Shown here: piece by piece, positions 59,308-64,000 of the stretch
How the letters are laid out: each line of letters begins with the position of its first letter
Position numbering within the stretch: position 1 is the first letter of the stretch
DNA from: Acinetobacter larvae
GTDB taxonomy: Bacteria > Pseudomonadota > Gammaproteobacteria > Pseudomonadales > Moraxellaceae
Assembly (NCBI RefSeq): GCF_001704115.1
Contig: NZ_CP016895.1
Location: 1,550,001-1,614,000, forward strand
DNA length: 64,000 nucleotides
Direction: 5' to 3'
Translations under genes and position numbers: made by a program
Notes under the pieces: model-generated
Told to the model about the DNA's origin: nothing
The model's database searches: none
The model's input: only the letters and a program-made list of their open reading frames with translations

Positions 59308-60210
59308 TTAGGCCACTTGACCTAACCGATTCATCTTAGCATAGTATATCGTTTCATATTCAAATGGAGATACATATCCAATTGCGCTATGTAGCCGTTT
59401 TTTATTAAACCAATCCACCCAATTCAATGTTGCAAGTTCAACATCAGATAGACCCGTCCAATCAGATTTTAAATATTCAATCACCTCCATTTTGTATAAA
59501 CCATTCACTGTTTCAGCCAAAGCATTATCGTATGAATCACCTGTAGTACCAACGGAGGCTTTTACATTTGCTGATTCTAGGCGATTGGTATAGCGAATCG
59601 ATAAATATTGCACACCTCTGTCAGAATGATGAATCACATTCTTTGGCATCCCTCAATCATGTAATGCTTGTTCTAATGCATCAAGGACCATATCAGTATT
59701 CATACGTGTAGAAACTTTCCAGCCCACGATAGCCCTTGAAAATACATCAATGATAAATGCCGTATATACCCAGCCTGAATTGGTCTGAATATAGGTGAAG
59801 TCAGCCACCCAGAGGTTGTTCGGGTGTTGTGCTGTAAAATCGCGTTTAACTAAATCATCCGCACGTTTTTGATCATCGCGACTCCGCGTGGTTTGTTTGT
59901 TCTTACCACGCCATATCCCTTGTATACCAAGCTGTTGCATTAATCGCGCAATACGGCAACGTGCAATACTATAGCCTTCTTTTTTCAATTGCTCCCACAC
60001 TTTACGAACGCCATAACGACCTGAACTATCACGCCATATTCGCTTAATTTCTTCTGCATAATGCTTATCATGCAAAGCTCGTTTGGAACGTTTATCTGGA
60101 TTTTCAATCAACTCTAAGTGGCGATAATAAGTTGATGCTGTAATGGGCAATATGGTGCAAATTGCTTCTACGCCATATTTGATTTTATTGTTGTGAATAA
60201 AATCCACCAT
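59308..60210 (-). pseudogene. IS3-family orfB transposase with an in-frame nonsense codon
   Basis: The 3' gene of the element (integrase catalytic core). The DDE residues are in WVADFTYI, IHHSDRGVQY and NALAETVNGLYKMEV. A TGA at 59650-59652 interrupts the frame between the first Asp and the other two, where GCATTACATGAT-TGA-GGGATG would normally read a CGA Arg codon. The frame is otherwise intact to the end. The ATG of orfB overlaps the orfA stop (TAATG); the usual fusion transposase would come from frameshifting. The element is probably immobile on its own. Confidence 0.88.
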
Positions 60211-60527
60211 TATTTGCGTGGGCGGTCGAGCTCCGCCTGGGCGAAAAAAGCGGCTGCTTTACGAAGAATCTCATTCGCACGTTGTAGTTCTTTATTTTCA
60301 CGCTCAAGTTTTTTAATACGTTCTTGATCGGACATCTGCTGAACTTTGCTAGGATTTTGAAGATCAAGGTGTTTCTGATACCAGGTGCGAAGTGTTTCAG
60401 GAGTACAGCCTATTTTAGGCGCAATAGCAGTGATTGCAGCCCAATTCGAGGGATAATCTTTTTTGGATTCTAGAACTAAGCGAACAGCACGTTCTCTGAT
60501 CTCAGGGGTATAGTTTGTTTTTTTCAT
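60210..60527 (-). CDS. IS3-family orfA (DNA-binding subunit)
   Basis: A 105-residue protein with a helix-turn-helix (YTPEIRERAVRLVLESKKDYPSNWAAITAIAPKIGCTPETLRTWYQKH) and a leucine-zipper-like coil (RIKKLERENKELQRANEILRKAAAFF), the standard OrfA layout. It is intact and can bind the element's ends or act as an inhibitor in the absence of functional OrfB. Confidence 0.9.
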   Translation of the reverse strand: MKKTNYTPEIRERAVRLVLESKKDYPSNWAAITAIAPKIGCTPETLRTWYQKHLDLQNPSKVQQMSDQERIKKLERENKELQRANEILRKAAAFFAQAELDRPRK

Positions 60528-60637
60528 CGGAGTAGTTTCTCAGAAAGTTGGGTCTCCGACAAACCCGGTACGGTTCATATTGAGTCTTGATCGCTGTAGA
60601 TTTGCTAAATTCGTTTCATATAAATTAAAAGTACTTG

Positions 60638-60668
60638 TTTAGGTCAGTAGATACTGACCTAAATTTTT
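60638..60668 (+). terminator. Palindrome with T-tract before the fec-type operon
   Basis: TTTAGGTCAGTA (60638-60649) and TACTGACCTAAA (60652-60663) are perfect 12-bp arms with a 2-base centre, followed by a T-run. No intact gene is upstream on this strand, so it is probably the terminator of a gene lost or displaced by the insertions. Confidence 0.6.
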
Positions 60669-60744
60669 CGAATATGAAGTTTTACAATAGCAAAGCTGAT
60701 AGGATTTTTGCCCAAATAGGCTGTATCTTGTCTGTTTTTTATAT

Positions 60745-60757
60745 GATAATAATTATC
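60745..60757. promoter_or_regulatory. Fur box upstream of the sigma factor gene
   Basis: GATAATAATTATC is a perfect GATAAT-N-ATTATC palindrome, the core of the Fur consensus, 18 bases before the sigma factor start. Iron-replete repression of the operon follows by analogy with fecIR. Confidence 0.7.
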
Positions 60758-60774
60758 AACATTAATACTGATGT

Positions 60775-61299
60775 GTGCATCACAACATGCCGTCTTCTCA
60801 AGCTCAAAAACATATTTTAGCTTTATATCAACAACATCATTCATGGATTTATCGTTGGCTATATCATCGATTGGGGAATTCAGCGGATGCAGCAGATTTG
60901 GCACAAGATACTTTTGTACGGGTCATGACGAGAAAGCAGGCTGTAGAGATTGAACAACCGCGTGCTTATTTAACCAGTGTTGCCAAAAGCTTAATGATTA
61001 ACTGGTTTCATCGAAAGCAGATTGAGCGTGCTTATCTGGAAGTATTAGCTACACAACCTGAATTAGAGCAGCCTTCACCAGAATATGCATGTGAAATTAT
61101 AGAAAGTTTGGTCGAGGTAACCACTTTACTCAATAGTTTACCCGATACCGTACGTGATACTTTTTTATATGCCCAACTTGAAGGGATGAAATACCAAGAT
61201 ATTGCTGATCGTATGGGTATTTCGTTGAGTACGGTTAAACGTTATATTCAAAAAGCTTATACCCACTGTTTGTTGGTGATGATGGATCATGAGCTGTGA
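60775..61299 (+). CDS. FecI-type ECF sigma factor
   Basis: A 174-residue extracytoplasmic-function sigma factor. Region 2 is in HHSWIYRWLYHRLGNSADAADLAQDTFVRVM (about residues 21-51) and region 4 in LPDTVRDTFLYAQLEGMKYQDIADRMGISLSTVKRYIQKAY (about 126-166), where the helix-turn-helix recognises -35 promoter elements. It should direct transcription of the receptor gene downstream. Start may be GTG at 60775 or ATG at 60787; neither has a clear ribosome site. It overlaps fecR and is preceded by a Fur box. Confidence 0.92.
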   Translation: MHHNMPSSQAQKHILALYQQHHSWIYRWLYHRLGNSADAADLAQDTFVRVMTRKQAVEIEQPRAYLTSVAKSLMINWFHRKQIERAYLEVLATQPELEQPSPEYACEIIESLVEVTTLLNSLPDTVRDTFLYAQLEGMKYQDIADRMGISLSTVKRYIQKAYTHCLLVMMDHEL

Positions 61300-62249
61300 T
61301 GTATAGCAAACAAGAGAAAATAAATATTATAGAACAAGCCGCTGCTTGGGCATTATTGGTGCAGCAAAGAGATTTAAGTTCGGCTGAGCAACAACAATTT
61401 GAACAATGGTTGCAACAAAGTACGTTTCATGCTCAAGCATGGCAAAATATTGAGCAATTACAACAGAAGTTTCAACAGCTTCCAACAGAGATTGCCGCAC
61501 CTGTTATAAAGAAACAGCGGACCTATAAAGTTGAAGTGAAACATTTATTGATGCTGTTGGCAACGTTACCGAGTTTGCTGATTTTATATTATCTAAATAG
61601 CATACAGCAATGGAGTGCGGATTATCGCACCACGACAGGTGAGCGCAAAACAGTGCAATTAGAGGATGGTGGGCGTATTTTACTCAATGCAAACACGGCG
61701 ATTGATATCGATTATAGTCGCAATAGCCGTAGTATTATTTTAAGAAAAGGCGAGATTTGGATTGAAACCCAACATGATGTATTACAACGTCCTTTTTGGG
61801 TAAAAACTCCTCAAGGTGCGGCACAAGCCCTAGGTACAAAGTATTTGGTCAAAATAGAACAACAACAAGCTTATGTTGCTGTTCAACAAGGTGCGGTGGC
61901 AATTCAAAGTTTAAGTGGTCAACAACAGTATTTATCTGCAGGGCAACAAGTTTATTTTAATGTCGATCAGATTAAAAAGGTAGAGCAACTTCATCCACAA
62001 CAGTTGAGCTGGACTCAGGGCTTTCTTTTGGTGAAAGATATGCCTCTACAGCAGTTTGTTGAGCGTATCAAGCCTTATCAAAAAGGCTATATCTATCTAG
62101 ACCCTGCTTTGCAGCAATTACGCATTTCTGGAAATTATCCGATTGATGATTTAGCTAAACTTTATAAAATGTTGCAGCATACTTATGGTGTTGAGATTTC
62201 ACATTATATGCATGGGCATTGGGTTTATATTCAAAAACAAGCTCATTAA
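61299..62249 (+). CDS. FecR-type anti-sigma / signal-transducing protein
   Basis: A 316-residue inner-membrane regulator that relays receptor occupancy to the sigma factor. The N-terminal cytoplasmic domain (EQAAAWALLVQQRDLSSAEQQQFEQWL...HAQAWQNIEQL) carries the conserved Trp residues of FecR. One membrane helix follows (LLMLLATLPSLLILYYL, about 85-101), then the periplasmic part with YRTTTGERKTVQLEDGGRILLNANTAIDI and PQGAAQALGTKYLV. It overlaps the sigma gene (TGATG). A GTG one codon earlier (61296) is an alternative start. Confidence 0.93.
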   Translation: MYSKQEKINIIEQAAAWALLVQQRDLSSAEQQQFEQWLQQSTFHAQAWQNIEQLQQKFQQLPTEIAAPVIKKQRTYKVEVKHLLMLLATLPSLLILYYLNSIQQWSADYRTTTGERKTVQLEDGGRILLNANTAIDIDYSRNSRSIILRKGEIWIETQHDVLQRPFWVKTPQGAAQALGTKYLVKIEQQQAYVAVQQGAVAIQSLSGQQQYLSAGQQVYFNVDQIKKVEQLHPQQLSWTQGFLLVKDMPLQQFVERIKPYQKGYIYLDPALQQLRISGNYPIDDLAKLYKMLQHTYGVEISHYMHGHWVYIQKQAH

Positions 62250-62382
62250 CAAACGAGTAAAACATCTAGCGAAGTTAGTAGTCCTATCGAAAATTCAGAG
62301 AATTTAAAATAAATTGAGCTGTTTTTAAAGTTCGATTGTCTATCACTAAGAAAGCGTTTCATTCTTAGATGATGAGGACTTT

Positions 62383-64000
62383 ATGTACGCGCAAAATACC
62401 AATTTAAAATCAAGCAAACTTAAGCTAGATGATAATTCCTTAGTGCAAGCAATACGTGTCATGATGTTAGGCGCTGTACTTGCTGCACCAATAACATATA
62501 TTTTTGCAGCACCAGCACAGTCAACACAACCCTATGCAATCGCTGCAGGTCAGTTAGGGGATGTCTTGGCTGATTTTGCAATGCAAAGCCATGTGGCATT
62601 GTCATTTGATCCAAAACTAACACAGGGCTTGCTAAGTTCTGGGCTTCAGGGAGCCTATAACGTACAGCAAGGTTTTTTAACATTATTGGCAGGAACAAAT
62701 TTGCAATTGGTGCAGCATGAAGATGCAAGCTGGTCGATTCGTGAAAAAACGCCGGATCAACCACAAGCGATTGTGCAATTGGCAACGATTCAGCTAAAAG
62801 CAAGGTCAGAGGCAATTCGCCCAAGTACACAGACTGCTTCTGATGTTGCAGAATTACCCGTGATTAGTCTATCGGCACGCCCGCAAACAGCACGGACTGA
62901 AGGGAGCCAGCGCTATACCACACCGAAAGTAACGACTGGAAAATTTGAACAGTCATTAAGAGAAACACCTCAATCTATGTCGGTGATGACGCGAAAACAA
63001 CTTGATGATCAGAATATTAGTAATCTAAAAGAAGCGATGACTCAGGCAACGGGTGTGACGGTAACCAGCAATGGCGCATTTGCTGAAACGGGCTACCAAA
63101 TGCGTGGTTATCAGGCAACTCAACAACAAGATGGTTTGTCTGTGGGTGCTAACGATTCATATAGTATTGCACCAGCGAGAGATATGGAAATCTATGATCG
63201 TATTGAAATTTTAAGAGGTCCCGCTGGGCTATTAGAAGGCAATGGCGACCCAAGTGGTGTGATCAATATGGTGCGCCGTCGCCCGACTGCTGAGCCAGAA
63301 GGTTTTGTCAATCTTTCCTATGGTTCATGGAATAATATGCGTGTTAGTGTCGGTGCAAATGATCGTTTAACAGCAGATGGTCGTATCCGCGGGCGAGCTA
63401 TTTTAACCCATCAACAAAAAGATTTTTTCTACGATTCTGCTGAAGAACATCGTAATTCTGCTTATGCAATAGTAGAGGCGGATGTTGGCGAGCATACTTT
63501 AGTCACCTCTTCGATCAATTATAGTCAGTCCGATAGCGTACCTTTTTATGGTTGGCCACCACGAGGTGGTGATTTTAGTCGTAAAGATTTTTTTGGTGCA
63601 GATTGGAATAAAACCAAAGTACCCAATGCTTTTGAAGCACGTTTTGATATTGAACATGCGTTGAATGATGCCTGGAAAGTGAAATTTGCCAGTATTTATC
63701 AAGACCAACAGCTAAAATCACAAATGGCGATTGCAACAACACCGAATGCCCAGACCCAAAGAACCAGTTACTATGGATATAAAAAAGATAGCCGTCAGGT
63801 GCTATATGGCGGAGAACTAAGTATTGCGGGTAAATTTGAGTTATTTGATCGTGAACATGATCTGATCTTTGGTGGAACTTGGTCGCGGAGTGATCAGAAA
63901 ATTGGGAGTTCAACCAGCTATGATAATCCTGATCGATCAGAATATTGGAATTCAGATTTTTTAATGCATCCTCGGGTTGATCCCAATGATATTCCTGATC
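62383..64000 (+). CDS. TonB-dependent siderophore receptor with signalling domain (FecA type), 3'-truncated by the window
   Basis: The frame is open from the ATG at 62383 to the end of the window (539 codons seen). A signal peptide near residues 25-46 is followed by an STN signalling domain (YAIAAGQLGDVLADFAMQS...YNVQQGFLTLLAGTNLQL, about 48-120), which would contact the FecR-type protein. The plug domain comes next (TPQSMSVMTRKQLDDQ, MRGYQATQQ, RIEILRGPAGLLEGNGDPSGVINMVRRRP) and then the first barrel strands. The organisation matches ferri-siderophore transducers such as FpvA and FoxA. It lies 134 bases after fecR. Confidence 0.92.
   Translation, partial: MYAQNTNLKSSKLKLDDNSLVQAIRVMMLGAVLAAPITYIFAAPAQSTQPYAIAAGQLGDVLADFAMQSHVALSFDPKLTQGLLSSGLQGAYNVQQGFLTLLAGTNLQLVQHEDASWSIREKTPDQPQAIVQLATIQLKARSEAIRPSTQTASDVAELPVISLSARPQTARTEGSQRYTTPKVTTGKFEQSLRETPQSMSVMTRKQLDDQNISNLKEAMTQATGVTVTSNGAFAETGYQMRGYQATQQQDGLSVGANDSYSIAPARDMEIYDRIEILRGPAGLLEGNGDPSGVINMVRRRPTAEPEGFVNLSYGSWNNMRVSVGANDRLTADGRIRGRAILTHQQKDFFYDSAEEHRNSAYAIVEADVGEHTLVTSSINYSQSDSVPFYGWPPRGGDFSRKDFFGADWNKTKVPNAFEARFDIEHALNDAWKVKFASIYQDQQLKSQMAIATTPNAQTQRTSYYGYKKDSRQVLYGGELSIAGKFELFDREHDLIFGGTWSRSDQKIGSSTSYDNPDRSEYWNSDFLMHPRVDPNDIPD

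Larger units (their letters stand above)
59270..60577 (-). mobile_element. IS3-family insertion sequence (IS51-like group)
   Basis: A 1308-bp element with 26-base terminal inverted repeats starting TGAACCGTACCGGGTTTGTC. A 3-base direct repeat TAT flanks it (59267-59269 and 60578-60580), as expected for IS3-family insertion. It carries orfA and an interrupted orfB. Confidence 0.9.

Noticed and set aside
60185..60367. 60-codon minus-strand frame overlapping IS3 orfA and orfB
   Set aside because: It is the alternate frame of the orfA region; the part near 60210 belongs to the orfA-orfB frameshift zone and not to a separate gene.

Overview
The window looks like chromosomal DNA of an Acinetobacter species (Moraxellaceae, Gammaproteobacteria). 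The evidence is moderately AT-rich coding sequence and protein content typical of that genus: the pairs prmB-aroC and pyrG-kdsA-eno-ftsB-ispD, a membrane-anchored malate:quinone oxidoreductase, a full isc operon, pgaABCD, and IS982- and IS3-family elements. The genus call is inference from gene content and style. I saw no rRNA, tRNA or CRISPR array.

Layout. 0-5 kb: end of a YdjM-type membrane protein, a SAM methyltransferase, small orphan genes, then prmB and aroC. 5-7 kb: an AT-rich orphan and a TetR regulator. 7.4-17.1 kb: one tightly packed ferric-siderophore uptake operon with two ABC half-transporters of YbtP/YbtQ type, two FecCD permeases, an ATPase, a binding lipoprotein and a TonB-dependent receptor. 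It is divergent from the TetR gene, with a palindromic operator candidate between them. 17-19 kb: a monooxygenase-fold protein divergent from a TetR-EamA pair. 19.4-23 kb: mqo, then a tandem glycine riboswitch in front of a DadA-like FAD amino-acid dehydrogenase. 23-29 kb: a porin, a PlsC/CdsA pair, a PAP2 phosphatase, YbaK and two small envelope proteins. 29.4-40 kb: housekeeping genes pyrG, kdsA, eno, ftsB, ispD and mfd, a HIT protein and a class III cyclase. 40-45.7 kb: iscRSUA-hscBA-fdx on the minus strand, with an IscR type-1 site over its promoter. 46-49.5 kb: a coiled-coil membrane protein divergent from a phasin, then HU and PpiD. 50.2-56.2 kb: pgaABCD, for the biofilm polysaccharide PNAG. 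56.4-60.6 kb: an insertion scar with two inverted IS982 copies, a DUF4349 gene cut at both ends, the tail of a phage gene and an IS3 element with a nonsense codon. 60.7-64 kb: a Fur-box-preceded fecI-fecR-fecA-type system whose receptor runs off the window.

Connections. Two perfect TGTGA-N6-TCACA (CRP/Vfr) sites lie in the window, one 33 bases before pgaA and one between the coiled-coil gene and the phasin. The window also encodes a class III nucleotide cyclase, so a cAMP link to PNAG and storage-granule genes is a testable hypothesis. The most distinctive signals are the tandem glycine riboswitch before a dehydrogenase gene, the CRP-like sites, the composite siderophore importer, and the IS-mediated junction that joins a DUF4349 fragment to a prophage remnant. 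I found no clearly new defence or mobile system.
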